Source: Arcobacter cryaerophilus gv. crypticus
GTDB taxonomy: Bacteria; Campylobacterota; Campylobacteria; Campylobacterales; Arcobacteraceae
Reading direction: 5' to 3'
NCBI RefSeq assembly: GCF_002993025.1
Contig: NZ_NXGI01000012.1
Location: 155,879 to 219,878, forward strand
DNA length: 64,000 bases
The translations under genes and the position numbers were made by a program. Below are positions 37,450 through 46,278 of the stretch, piece after piece. Position 1 is the first letter of the stretch. Every line of letters starts with the position of its first letter. Under the pieces are notes generated by a model. It made no database searches. It was not told where the DNA came from and worked only from the letters and a program-made list of their open reading frames with translations.

Positions 37450-38916
37450 TTGAATAACAATATAGAAAAAAATCTATTAAAAACCATACTATTTATATTT
37501 ATTGCAATAAGTTCATCTATGATTTTAGCAATATCATTTTTTTATGTAAAAAATACACAAGATAATTTTGAAAAACAACTATTGAAATATAAGAGTGATT
37601 ATTATATTGAAATAGAAGATGCTTTAAAAATGAAAATAACAATGGTAATGGATATTTTAGACTACAACGTTAAAAACTTAAATTTAAGCCAAGAAGATAT
37701 AAAAAAATACACAATTAATTTCTTAAATAATCTTACATTTGATGAAAATAACAGTAACTATATATTCGTTTATGAAGTTTTAAATTTTGAAGGTGGAGAT
37801 GATTTTGCAAAGATGTTAGTAAATCCAAATAGACCTGATTTATTTGGTAAACATATCTCAACAAATGAAGAAGATGGAGATGGAAAAAAATTTAGAGAAG
37901 AGTTTTTAGAAAATATAAAAAAATATGGTGAATCTTATACAAAATATTCATACAAAAAACCAGATAGCAAAGAACTCAAATATAAGCTATCTTATTTCAA
38001 ATATTACCCAAATTTCAACTGGATAATAGCAGCTGGAGTTTATATTGATGATATTGAAAATGAGTTAAAAATAAAAAAAGATGAGCTAAAAGAGGAGATA
38101 AGAAAGCAGATACTACAAAATATTATTCTATTTTTAATTTTTTTAATTATTGCAATTTTTACACTAGCTCTTATTTCAAATAAGATTTATAAAATTTTAA
38201 AAAACTACAAACAAAAAGTTGTTGAAAATGAAAAAGAGTTAAAGATTTTGAATAAATCTCTTGAAGAGATGATTTCTAATATTGCTCATCAATGGAGGCA
38301 ACCATTAACAGAGCTATCTTCTATTTTAATGTTTATAAAACTGAAATTCGATACAAAAACCTTAGATACTAAAATTATGGAAAATAAAATAGAAGATGCA
38401 ACACAAGTTTTAGAATATATGTCCCATACAATTGATGATTTTAGAGGATTCTTTTCTCCAACGAAAGAGAAAGAGAGATTTTATCTATATGAACTTATAG
38501 AAAATATCCTATTAATTAGCTCAAATATGTTTAAAAACAATAATATAGAAATAGTATGCGATATTGATAAGAATCTAATTTTAAACAACTATTTAAACGA
38601 ACTGCAACAAGTAGTTTTAAATATTTTGAAAAATGCAAAAGATGCTTTAGTTGAAAACAATATAAAAGATCCATATATAAAAATTGAAGCAAAATTAGAT
38701 GAAAAAAATATATATTTGTCTATAACTGATAATGCAGGTGGAATTACAACAGAGCCAATAAATAAAATATTTGAAGCATATTTTACTACAAAAGATCAAA
38801 GTAAAGGGATGGGAATTGGGCTTTATATGTCAAAAATGATTTTAGAAAAAAGTATGAAAGGTAAATTATTTGTAGAAAATGTAGAAAAGGGAGCTAGGTT
38901 TACAATAAAATTATAA
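37450..38916 (+). CDS. Cache-domain sensor histidine kinase
   Basis: 488 residues from TTG 37450. Membrane helix about 11-33, a single Cache-type periplasmic domain (about 40-205; KPDSKELKYKLSYFKYYPNF and WIIAAGVYIDDIE), second helix about 223-244, coiled coil, H-box with phosphoacceptor His280 (SNIAHQWRQPL), and HATPase with NILKNAKDAL, ITDNAGGI and GMGIGLYMSKMI. The AHQWRQPL box is very common in Campylobacterota kinases. Pairs with the divergent regulator. A hairpin terminator follows. Confidence 0.92.
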   Translation: MNNNIEKNLLKTILFIFIAISSSMILAISFFYVKNTQDNFEKQLLKYKSDYYIEIEDALKMKITMVMDILDYNVKNLNLSQEDIKKYTINFLNNLTFDENNSNYIFVYEVLNFEGGDDFAKMLVNPNRPDLFGKHISTNEEDGDGKKFREEFLENIKKYGESYTKYSYKKPDSKELKYKLSYFKYYPNFNWIIAAGVYIDDIENELKIKKDELKEEIRKQILQNIILFLIFLIIAIFTLALISNKIYKILKNYKQKVVENEKELKILNKSLEEMISNIAHQWRQPLTELSSILMFIKLKFDTKTLDTKIMENKIEDATQVLEYMSHTIDDFRGFFSPTKEKERFYLYELIENILLISSNMFKNNNIEIVCDIDKNLILNNYLNELQQVVLNILKNAKDALVENNIKDPYIKIEAKLDEKNIYLSITDNAGGITTEPINKIFEAYFTTKDQSKGMGIGLYMSKMILEKSMKGKLFVENVEKGARFTIKL

Positions 38917-38946
38917 GAAAACTGAAAAATTTATTTTCAGTTTTCT
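38916..38946. terminator. Bidirectional terminator after the Cache kinase and dctM
   Basis: Perfect 13-bp stem (arms AGAAAACTGAAAA / TTTTCAGTTTTCT) with a five-base loop, flanked by T-rich sequence on the plus side. It begins on the last base of the kinase stop and lies 30 bases from the dctM stop. Confidence 0.7.
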
Positions 38947-38975
38947 ATTTTCAATTTTTAATATTTCTAAACTTT

Positions 38976-40259
38976 TTAGTAACCAAACATCAAATTTGGA
39001 AGCCATAAAGATATAGCTGGTATATAAGTAATTAAAACCAATCCAAAAAGTAAAACTAAAGTCATAGGTATAGAAGCTTTTATAACTTGCCCCATGGATA
39101 ATCCAGTTATTCCACTTGCGACAAATAAATTAAGTCCAACAGGTGGAGTTAACATCCCTATTTCCATATTTACAACCATTATAACTCCCAAATGAATTGG
39201 GTCAATTCCAAGAGCCATTCCAATAGGAAGAAGCAGAGGAACTGTAATCATAACAACTGAACTAGGCTCCATAAATTGTCCCATAACTAAAAGTAAAATA
39301 TTTACAATTAATAAGAACATTAAAGGACTTACATTTGCATCTATTATCATTTGAGTAATTGCTTGAGGAATTTGCTCATCTGTTAAGAAGTGTGCAAAAA
39401 TCATAGCATTTGCAATGATAAAGAAAATCATTGAGCTTGTTTGTGCAGAATCTAATGTAATTTTATATAAATCTTTTAGTTTTATATCTTTATAAACAAA
39501 GAAAGAGATAAAAAATGCATACATAACACTAACTGCACCAGCTTCTGTTGGAGTAAAAATACCTCCATAAATTCCACCAATAACTACGAAAATAATTAAT
39601 AATGCCCAAAAAGAATCTTTAAAAGCTTTAAATATTTCAGACAAGCTAGCCATTTTTTCGGCTTTAAATCCACTTCTTCTAGCAAGAATATAAGTTGCTA
39701 TCATCATCATACCACCTATCATAAGCCCAGGAATTACCCCAGCCATAAATAGTTTTCCAATAGATTGATCAGCACTAACACCGTAAACAATAAATACAAC
39801 AGATGGTGGAATTAAAATTCCTAATGTTCCAGAAGTTGTAATTGTACCAATAGCAAATTGTTCATTGTATCCAGCACTTTTAATAGCTCCATACATAACA
39901 GAACCAATAGCAGCAACCGTTGCAGGTGAACTTCCACTAATAGCAGCAAAAATAATAGAAGCTAAAATAGCAGCAATTGGCAAACCACCTGGAAGATGAC
40001 CAACTAAACTTTTAGCAAAATTTATAATTCTTGTTGCTGCACTTCCTCTTGAAAGTAAAGAACCAGCTAAAACGAACATAGGAATTGCCATAAGTGTATA
40101 TTTATTTAAACCATCAAAAATATAAGATGAAATTCCCATTAAATCGTTGTTTGTAAATAAAAATGCAGAAACTAATGTACTAGCTCCTAAAGCAACAGCT
40201 ACAGGAACTCCTACTAGCATCAAACCAAAAAGTAAAATAAAAAGTGTTGCAATAACCAT
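38976..40259 (-). CDS. dctM: TRAP transporter large permease
   Basis: 427 residues, about 12 membrane helices with the DctM signatures GISSYIFDGLNKYTLMAIPMF and SGSSPATVAAIGSVMY, and IPPSVVFIVYG. It is the sodium-coupled transport subunit of a tripartite dicarboxylate/organic acid importer. Shares one base with dctQ. Substrate is suggested to be a C4-dicarboxylate by family but is not decided by the sequence. Confidence 0.94.
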   Translation of the reverse strand: MVIATLFILLFGLMLVGVPVAVALGASTLVSAFLFTNNDLMGISSYIFDGLNKYTLMAIPMFVLAGSLLSRGSAATRIINFAKSLVGHLPGGLPIAAILASIIFAAISGSSPATVAAIGSVMYGAIKSAGYNEQFAIGTITTSGTLGILIPPSVVFIVYGVSADQSIGKLFMAGVIPGLMIGGMMMIATYILARRSGFKAEKMASLSEIFKAFKDSFWALLIIFVVIGGIYGGIFTPTEAGAVSVMYAFFISFFVYKDIKLKDLYKITLDSAQTSSMIFFIIANAMIFAHFLTDEQIPQAITQMIIDANVSPLMFLLIVNILLLVMGQFMEPSSVVMITVPLLLPIGMALGIDPIHLGVIMVVNMEIGMLTPPVGLNLFVASGITGLSMGQVIKASIPMTLVLLFGLVLITYIPAISLWLPNLMFGY

Positions 40260-40807
40260 TATTTATTTTCTCCTTTAATCTCTTCTATTATAGCTTCATG
40301 TTCACTAAATAGTTTGATATCATTCGCATCTGTTCTATAAAGTTCTACAAGTTTCTCAGCAACTCTATATGCAGCTAAAAAAAATGCAATAGGAATAACT
40401 AATTGAGGTATCCAAAGTGGAACTTGTAAATCTACATTAATTTCACCAAAATCCATCAACATAAAAATTAGCTTATATCCAAAATATGAAATCAGAAGAA
40501 GATAAATAATAGAAAGTAAATTTGCAAAAAGCAAAAACATTTTCATAACAGAAGGTGAAAACTTCTCTATTAACAAAGTAATAGAGATGTGAGCACCTTG
40601 CTTAAACCCATAGGCGGCACCAAAAAGTGCCGACCATATAAATAAATAGTTTGTAAGTTCAGCAGCCCAAGGAAGACTCATATCAAAGACATATCTTAGA
40701 ACTACATTAATAAATGCCAATAAAACTCCCAATACCATTCCATAGACTGCTATTGTTTGGTTTATTGTACCAACTATTAAATCAATAATTTTAAAAACTT
40801 TAGTCAT
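40259..40807 (-). CDS. dctQ: TRAP transporter small permease
   Basis: 182 residues with four membrane helices (about 12-35, 45-65, 85-110, 128-150) and the DctQ core RYVFDMSLPWAAELTNYLFIWSALFGAAYGFKQGAHI. It pairs with DctM in the membrane. Located between dctP (13 bases upstream) and dctM. Confidence 0.92.
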   Translation of the reverse strand: MTKVFKIIDLIVGTINQTIAVYGMVLGVLLAFINVVLRYVFDMSLPWAAELTNYLFIWSALFGAAYGFKQGAHISITLLIEKFSPSVMKMFLLFANLLSIIYLLLISYFGYKLIFMLMDFGEINVDLQVPLWIPQLVIPIAFFLAAYRVAEKLVELYRTDANDIKLFSEHEAIIEEIKGENK

Positions 40808-40820
40808 TTTTCCGCTTTAC

Positions 40821-41813
40821 TTATTTTGTATCAATAGCTTTTTTGATTAAATCTTCACCAATTACATCGTAAAATTGTGGATAAATACCTTCCATAACTT
40901 TTCTCCAGTTTGCTTTTTGTGTGTCATTTAATTCAAAAATCTCAAGTCTTTTTGACTCAGCCGCATATTTTTTTAAGTCTGCCATAATTTTTGCATCATC
41001 TTCTGCAGTTGCTTTTCTTTCAAACTCTGTTGCTTCTTTCATAGCTTGTGAAACTTTTTCTTGTAAATCTTTTGGTAATTTATCCCAGAATTGTTGATTC
41101 ATTACAACCAAATAACCTAAATATCCATGGCTACTTAAAGTAAGACTAGATTGAACTTCATTAAATTTTTTTGTATAAAAATTTGATAAAGGATTTTCAG
41201 TTGCATCAACAACACCTTGTTGAAGTGCTGAATAAACTTCAGAGAATGGTAAAATTTGTGGATTTCCACCAACAGCTTTAAACTGAGCTTCTAAAACTTT
41301 TGAAGATTGAATTCTAAATTTTTGACCTTTAGCATCTTCAGGATTTATAATAGCTTTTTTACTACTTGAAAAGTGTTTAAATCCAGCATCCCAATAATCA
41401 AATGCTATCATCTGTTTTTTTGCATCTACATAAGATTTAAGTTTTGCTCCAACTTCTCCATCCATAACTTTATATAAGTGTTCTTTGTCTCTAAAAAGAA
41501 ATGGTAAATCAAATAGTTGAATTTGTGGAACAATTGATGGGAATTTTGAAAGACTTGGCATAATTAATTGAACATTGTTCATAGCTAAAGCTTTCATCTC
41601 ATCTGCATCACCATATAATTGAGAGTTTGGGAAAACTTGAACATCAATTTTTCCAGCACTTAGCTCCTCTATTCTTTTTTCTAAGAAATCAGCAGCCATA
41701 CCTTTTGGCGTACTAGAACTTACAACATGGCTAATCTTCATAACATAATCAGCACCAAAGCTTGAAGTTGCAAGTATTGCAGCAGCAGCTATTCCAAATA
41801 TACTTCTTTTCAT
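40821..41813 (-). CDS. dctP: TRAP transporter periplasmic binding protein
   Basis: 330 residues from ATG 41811-41813, preceded by AGGAG; the frame is open 14 codons further but a signal peptide (KRSIFGIAAAAILATSSFGA) begins cleanly here. The DctP domain shows KISHVVSSSTPKGMAADFLEKR, a conserved Arg block FRIQSSKVLEAQFKAVGGNP and QGVVDATENPLSNFY. It captures organic acids in the periplasm and delivers them to DctQM. First gene of dctPQM. Confidence 0.94.
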   Translation of the reverse strand: MKRSIFGIAAAAILATSSFGADYVMKISHVVSSSTPKGMAADFLEKRIEELSAGKIDVQVFPNSQLYGDADEMKALAMNNVQLIMPSLSKFPSIVPQIQLFDLPFLFRDKEHLYKVMDGEVGAKLKSYVDAKKQMIAFDYWDAGFKHFSSSKKAIINPEDAKGQKFRIQSSKVLEAQFKAVGGNPQILPFSEVYSALQQGVVDATENPLSNFYTKKFNEVQSSLTLSSHGYLGYLVVMNQQFWDKLPKDLQEKVSQAMKEATEFERKATAEDDAKIMADLKKYAAESKRLEIFELNDTQKANWRKVMEGIYPQFYDVIGEDLIKKAIDTK

Positions 41814-41964
41814 AAATACTCCTAAAATTGAAAGTTTGATTTTAAGTTTATCCAAAAATTATGTAAATGTTGTGTCACTGTAGATAAATTTTTGATAAAT
41901 TACTATTTTGTTTAAAAAAACTTAAGCTATCTTAAAGAAAATGAATATTCCCTTGACCAAACTC

Positions 41965-41983
41965 AATGATAATTAATATCATT
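41965..41983 (+). promoter_or_regulatory. Fur-like palindrome upstream of the ABC-NnrS operon
   Basis: Arms AATGATA and TATCATT flank ATTAA, a perfect inverted repeat resembling the Fur consensus. A TATAAT box lies two bases downstream (41985-41990), so a bound repressor would cover the promoter. It is about 40 bases before the permease ATG. The dctP start is 150 bases away on the other strand, so dual control is possible but less likely. Confidence 0.65.
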
Positions 41984-41984
41984 T

Positions 41985-41990
41985 TATAAT
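41985..41990 (+). promoter_or_regulatory. Predicted -10 box of the ABC-NnrS operon
   Basis: TATAAT 33 bases upstream of the permease start codon and directly after the Fur-like palindrome. No clear -35 element. RBS GGAAAG precedes the ATG. Confidence 0.5.
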
Positions 41991-42023
41991 ACAATTCTAA
42001 TTATCTTAAATTATGGAAAGAAA

Positions 42024-42806
42024 ATGAAATTTTTTATTAAAATCTTAAGAGATTTTCCCTCTTATCTTTGGGGAGGATGGGCGTCTATTGCTTCAATATT
42101 TCTATTTTTTGCTTTTTGGGATTTTGGACACCAAATTTATGGAGATTTAATTCTTCCTAGTCCAAAAGATACATTTATAGCAATGAGTTCTATACTGCAG
42201 GATAGCTCAATGCAAAATGAGATTATGATAACTCTAAAAAGAGCATTAAGTGGTTTTGGTTTAGCAATTTTGATTGGCTCTATTTTAGGACTTCTTGCAG
42301 GACTTTTTGTAACTGCATCTATTATGAGCCGTCCAATAGTCACAATTCTTTTTGGAATGCCACCAATTGCTTGGATAGTTCTAGCCATGATTTGGTTTGG
42401 TATGGGTGACACAACAGTTATTTTTACAGTATTTATTGCATCTTTTCCTATTGTTTTTGTAGGTGCTTTACAAGGAACTAGGACTATTGAAGGTGATTTA
42501 AAGCAGATGGCAGATAGTTTTAAATTACCATTTTTTATGAAACTTTTTGATATCTATTTTCCTCATATTTTTTCATATATTTTTCCAGCATATATAAGTG
42601 CATTAGGAATGTCTTGGAAAATAGTAATAATGGCAGAACTATTAGCAACAAGTGATGGATTAGGTTCAAGTTTAGCAATAGCAAGAAGTCAGCTTGAAAC
42701 TTCAACTGCTTTAGCGATTGTTGCTATTATGATAGGAACACTTCTTTTGATAGAATATATAGTTTTAGAACCTATTAAAAAGGAGCTTGAACTATGGAGA
42801 AAATAG
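42024..42806 (+). CDS. ABC importer permease (SsuC/TauC-like)
   Basis: 260 residues with six predicted membrane helices and a cytoplasmic coupling loop (about 155-190) typical of nitrate/sulfonate/taurine-type permeases; LPSPKDTFIAM and SWKIVIMAELLATSDGLGSSLAIA are family-like. Thirteen bases overlap with the ATPase gene. The class covers sulfonates, nitrate, pyrimidine precursors and other small anions, so substrate is not fixed; the Fur-like box points to a link with iron. Confidence 0.88.
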   Translation: MKFFIKILRDFPSYLWGGWASIASIFLFFAFWDFGHQIYGDLILPSPKDTFIAMSSILQDSSMQNEIMITLKRALSGFGLAILIGSILGLLAGLFVTASIMSRPIVTILFGMPPIAWIVLAMIWFGMGDTTVIFTVFIASFPIVFVGALQGTRTIEGDLKQMADSFKLPFFMKLFDIYFPHIFSYIFPAYISALGMSWKIVIMAELLATSDGLGSSLAIARSQLETSTALAIVAIMIGTLLLIEYIVLEPIKKELELWRK

Positions 42807-43561
42807 CTAATAAAGAAGTTATAGAGGAACTTATAGTAGAAAATGTTAATTTTTCTTTTGGTTTTAAAGAGATTTTAAAAGATATAAATTTTACTTTAAA
42901 AAAAGGGGAAGTGGTATCTATAGTTGGACCTAGTGGTGGTGGGAAAACTACCCTACTTCATCTTTGTTCAAAACTTTTAAAACTTGATACTGGAAAGATA
43001 AAAAATAGTTTTTTATCATCTACTTTTGCTTTTCAAGAACCACGGCTTTTGCCTTGGAAAAATGTGATTGACAATATTGCTTTAGTTCTTAAAGCAAAAT
43101 GTGAAAAAACAAAAATAGCAGAACAAAAAGCAAAAGATATTGCAATTTTATTTGGATTACAAGAGAGTGATTTTTCTAAATTTCCAAAAGATTTAAGTGG
43201 TGGAATGAAACAAAGAGTATCATTTGCTAGAGCTTTGGTTGTAAATCCTAGTTTACTTTTTTTAGATGAACCTTTTTCGGCTTTAGATATTGGTCTTAAA
43301 AAAGAGCTTCAAAATTTATTGATAGAAAATATAGAAAATAAAAAATTAAGTGTACTTTTTATTACTCACGATTTGATGGAAGCTATAAAACTAAGTGATA
43401 AAATAGTTGTTTTAAAAGCACAGCCAATTGGTCATATCAAAAAAATATTTACTATAAACGAACCAAGAGAAAAAAGAGATGATGAATTTGTATATAGTAA
43501 AACCGCAGAGATTTTAAAAGATAAAGATATTATCTCTAGCTTTGAATTGGAGTTAAGATGA
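42794..43561 (+). CDS. ABC importer ATPase (SsuB/TauB-like)
   Basis: 255 residues. Walker A GPSGGGKTT near 45, Q-loop FQEPRLLPWKNV (the RLLPW motif is characteristic of the SsuB/TauB/NrtD class), signature LSGGMKQR, Walker B LLFLDEPFSALD, switch His in ITHDLMEAI. Works with the preceding permease and the SBP two genes downstream. Overlaps the NnrS-family gene by four bases. Confidence 0.92.
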   Translation: MEKIANKEVIEELIVENVNFSFGFKEILKDINFTLKKGEVVSIVGPSGGGKTTLLHLCSKLLKLDTGKIKNSFLSSTFAFQEPRLLPWKNVIDNIALVLKAKCEKTKIAEQKAKDIAILFGLQESDFSKFPKDLSGGMKQRVSFARALVVNPSLLFLDEPFSALDIGLKKELQNLLIENIENKKLSVLFITHDLMEAIKLSDKIVVLKAQPIGHIKKIFTINEPREKRDDEFVYSKTAEILKDKDIISSFELELR

Positions 43562-44769
43562 GCAGTTCTCACTATTTAAACTATCCAAAAGGTGATTTTC
43601 CAATCTATTTGGCATATGGTTTTCGCCCTATTTTCCTTCTTCTTGCTCCATATATTGTATTGAGTATTATTTTATGGGCTTTTATTTTCGCAGGTTACAT
43701 AAACTTACCCATTGAAAACAGTCTAAATTGGCACATTTATGAGATGATTTTTGGAGTTGGAACTGCTATGATAGTGGCATTTTTTCTAACTGGTTTACCT
43801 GAACTTTTTCCTGGAGTTGTTCCAATAGTTGGAAGACATTTAGCTTTTATAGTTGCTTTGTGGGTTTTAGGAAGATTTAGCTTTTGGTTTATTGACTATT
43901 TTGGAATATTTTTTACAGGATTTATAAATATTGGTCTAACAGCTTATATCTCATATCTTGCAGCAATTCCAGCTTTTCGTGATAGAAACAAAAGACATAC
44001 TTCTCTTGCATACTCTATGGTTTCAATAGTTATTATTCAAACTATCTTTTTTTTAAGTGAAGCAGAAGTTTTAAAAATAGATTCATACAAAATTCTTCTT
44101 TTGTCTATGATTTTATTTTTGGTTTTAATTTTATTGGCTTTAAGAAGAGTTAGTATGGAGTCAATAAATGAGTTATTAAATCAAGAAAATATAAGTGAAA
44201 TATTTTTAGCAAAATCTTTTAGATACAATCTTGCTATTTTTTGTCTACTTTTATATGGTTTTGTTGAACTCTTTTTTCCAAATAATTCAACTTTAGCTTA
44301 TATTTGTTTTGCTTGTGGTTCAGCTACTTTTGCTCTTTTAAATGATTTTGTTTTAAAAGAAAACAATATTTTATTTAAACCTTTTGTTTTATACATAATC
44401 TCTACAATTTCTATAACTGCTATTGGATTTTTCTTTTTAGGTTTTAACTACCTTTTTGAGTTAAATATCACAAATCACTTTAGACATTTTTTAACAACAG
44501 GAAGCTTTGGAATGGTTTTTTATGTAATTATGATTATAGTATCAACGATTCACACAGGAAGAAAGATTTTTACAAATTGGGCTTTAACTTTGGGTCTAAT
44601 TTTAATAATTATTGCAACATTTATGAGAGCTTTTATTCCATTTTATATTGAATATAGTATGACTTTATATATTCTATCTTCAATTATTTGGGCAATTCCT
44701 TTTATAATATATATGAAAATATTTTTCCCATTTTTGCTACAAGTTCGAGCTGATGGTATAAAAGGTTAA
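43558..44769 (+). CDS. NnrS-family multi-pass membrane protein
   Basis: 403 residues, about 12 membrane helices. The family blocks are present: LAYGFRPIFLLLAPY at the N-terminus, NWHIYEMIFGVGTAMIVAFFLTG with the conserved His pair region, GRHLAFIVALWVLGRF, and ITNHFRHFLTTGSFGMV and IVSTIHTGR near the C-terminal half. NnrS proteins are haem- and copper-containing and linked to nitric-oxide stress. Here the gene lies inside an ABC importer operon between ATPase and binding protein, which is not its usual setting. Confidence 0.87.
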   Translation: MSSSHYLNYPKGDFPIYLAYGFRPIFLLLAPYIVLSIILWAFIFAGYINLPIENSLNWHIYEMIFGVGTAMIVAFFLTGLPELFPGVVPIVGRHLAFIVALWVLGRFSFWFIDYFGIFFTGFINIGLTAYISYLAAIPAFRDRNKRHTSLAYSMVSIVIIQTIFFLSEAEVLKIDSYKILLLSMILFLVLILLALRRVSMESINELLNQENISEIFLAKSFRYNLAIFCLLLYGFVELFFPNNSTLAYICFACGSATFALLNDFVLKENNILFKPFVLYIISTISITAIGFFFLGFNYLFELNITNHFRHFLTTGSFGMVFYVIMIIVSTIHTGRKIFTNWALTLGLILIIIATFMRAFIPFYIEYSMTLYILSSIIWAIPFIIYMKIFFPFLLQVRADGIKG

Positions 44770-44799
44770 AAGATAATAAAAAATAATAAGGATTTATTT

Positions 44800-45768
44800 A
44801 TGAAAAAAATATTTTTAATATTTACTCTTTTAGTAAATTTATTTGCAAAAGATGAAAATACAATAGTAATAGCAGGACCAATAGCAAGTGTATCACACCC
44901 AATATTATATATGATAGAACAAAATGTTCTAAAAAATATTGGGAAAAAAATAGAGTTTAAACTTTGGAATAATCCTGATGAGCTAAGAGCCTTAATACTT
45001 AAAAAAGAGGTTGATTTTATAGCACTTCCTACAAATGTAGCTGCAAATTTATATAATAAAGGTGTTGATTTAAAGCTTTTAAATGTTTCAACTTGGGGAA
45101 TTTTGGGACTTGTAAGTAGAGATAAAAATTTAAAAACTATAGAAGAGTTTAAAAATAAGGAAATTATTGTTCCATTTAGAGCTGATATGCCTGATATTAT
45201 TTTTCAAGCACTTATAAAAAAAGCAAATCTTGATATAAAAAAAGATTTTAAATTAACCTATGTTGCAACACCTATTGATGCGATGCAGATGTTGATTTTA
45301 AGAAGAGCAGACCATGCACTTTTAGCTGAACCTGCAATTTCTATTGCCTTACGAAAAACAGGCTCTTTTCCTGTTAAATTAATATCTCCTGATTTGTATA
45401 GAAGTGTTAATATACAAGAAGAGTGGGGAAGATTATTTGAAGTTGAAGCAAAAATTCCACAAGCAGGATTAGCAATAATTGGTGAAACAAAAGGAAAAGA
45501 GGAGTTGATTTCTAAAATCTTAGAAGAGTATGAAAAAGCTATAAAATGGTATAAAACAAATCAAAAAGAGGCTAGTGAACTTGTAGTTAAAACACTACCG
45601 ATGCTAGAAATTAATGGTTTAGCTGATTCAATTGATTATATTCAATTTGAAAATATAAATGCTCAAAATAGTAAAAAAGATTTGGAGTTTTTCTTTAATG
45701 TATTACTTGAAAATGATAGTAAAATAATTGGAGGAAAGTTACCAGATGATGGTTTTTATTACAAATAA
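44800..45768 (+). CDS. Periplasmic solute-binding protein (NMT1/SsuA-like)
   Basis: 322 residues with a signal peptide (KKIFLIFTLLVNLFA) and an NMT1/THI5-like type II binding fold: IVIAGPIASVSHPILYMIEQ, NNPDELRALILKKEVDFIALPTNVAANLYNKG, ADMPDIIFQALIKKANLDI and RRADHALLAEPAISIAL. It should present the ligand to the ABC permease/ATPase pair upstream. RBS AAGG 30 bases after NnrS. The ligand is unknown. A strong terminator follows. Confidence 0.88.
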   Translation: MKKIFLIFTLLVNLFAKDENTIVIAGPIASVSHPILYMIEQNVLKNIGKKIEFKLWNNPDELRALILKKEVDFIALPTNVAANLYNKGVDLKLLNVSTWGILGLVSRDKNLKTIEEFKNKEIIVPFRADMPDIIFQALIKKANLDIKKDFKLTYVATPIDAMQMLILRRADHALLAEPAISIALRKTGSFPVKLISPDLYRSVNIQEEWGRLFEVEAKIPQAGLAIIGETKGKEELISKILEEYEKAIKWYKTNQKEASELVVKTLPMLEINGLADSIDYIQFENINAQNSKKDLEFFFNVLLENDSKIIGGKLPDDGFYYK

Positions 45769-45769
45769 A

Positions 45770-45801
45770 AAAAGGCTTGAGATAAAAATCTCAAGCCTTT
45801 T
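45770..45801. terminator. Bidirectional terminator between the SBP gene and atpE
   Basis: Perfect 14-bp stem (arms AAAAGGCTTGAGAT / ATCTCAAGCCTTTT) with an AAAA loop, A-rich on one side and T-rich on the other, so it can end both convergent transcripts. Confidence 0.88.
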
Positions 45802-45833
45802 GGTTTTTATTAAATCTGGTTAGATTTAAAAGC

Positions 45834-46148
45834 TTACCCTAAAAATGGATTTGCATAAAGTGCGATCATAGCAATAACAAGTGCATAAATAACTTGTGCT
45901 TCAATCATAGCTAGTGCAATAAACATTGTAGTCATTAATTTTCCACCAAGACCTGGGTTTCTAGCAGTTCCTGCAATAGTTGCAGCAGCAGTATTACCCA
46001 TACCGATAGCTCCACCAAGAGCAGCTAATCCAAGTCCAATTCCAGCAGCAACTACAGAGTATGCTTTTAAAGTCTCATTTGCAACTGCAGCATCTGCAGC
46101 AAATGCAAAACCAGCGAAAGCTAGTACTAAAAGAACGATTTTTTTCAT
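45834..46148 (-). CDS. atpE: ATP synthase F0 subunit c
   Basis: 104 residues. A signal-like N-terminal stretch (residues 1-20, VLLVLAFAGFAFAAD) precedes the usual two-helix hairpin: first helix GIGLGLAALGGAIGMGNTAAA, polar loop GTARNPG, second helix with the ion-binding Glu in FIALAMIEAQVIYALVIAMIAL. Subunit c forms the membrane ring of the ATP synthase. It stands alone, away from other atp genes, as in other Campylobacterota, and has a GC-richer leader upstream. Confidence 0.95.
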   Translation of the reverse strand: MKKIVLLVLAFAGFAFAADAAVANETLKAYSVVAAGIGLGLAALGGAIGMGNTAAATIAGTARNPGLGGKLMTTMFIALAMIEAQVIYALVIAMIALYANPFLG

Positions 46149-46235
46149 CTTAAATCCTTATAAATATTTTCAAAGTCTGTTCGGCTTGCGTATCCCTACA
46201 AAGTACTTTGATGGTTCGGATTATATTTTAAGTAA
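46149..46235 (-). promoter_or_regulatory. atpE leader with unusual composition
   Basis: On the atpE strand a TATAAT-like box (about 46221-46226) is followed by roughly 70 bases of leader that are clearly richer in G and C than other intergenic DNA here. It holds a 12-base perfect palindrome (CAAAGTACTTTG, 46199-46210) and two copies of the hexamer CCGAAC about 37 bases apart. RBS AAGGAT precedes the ATG. A structured leader controlling translation is a reasonable inference. Confidence 0.45.
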
Positions 46236-46278
46236 ACTAAAAGTAAGATAAAGCAATTTAAACTTTGGGAAGTGATTT

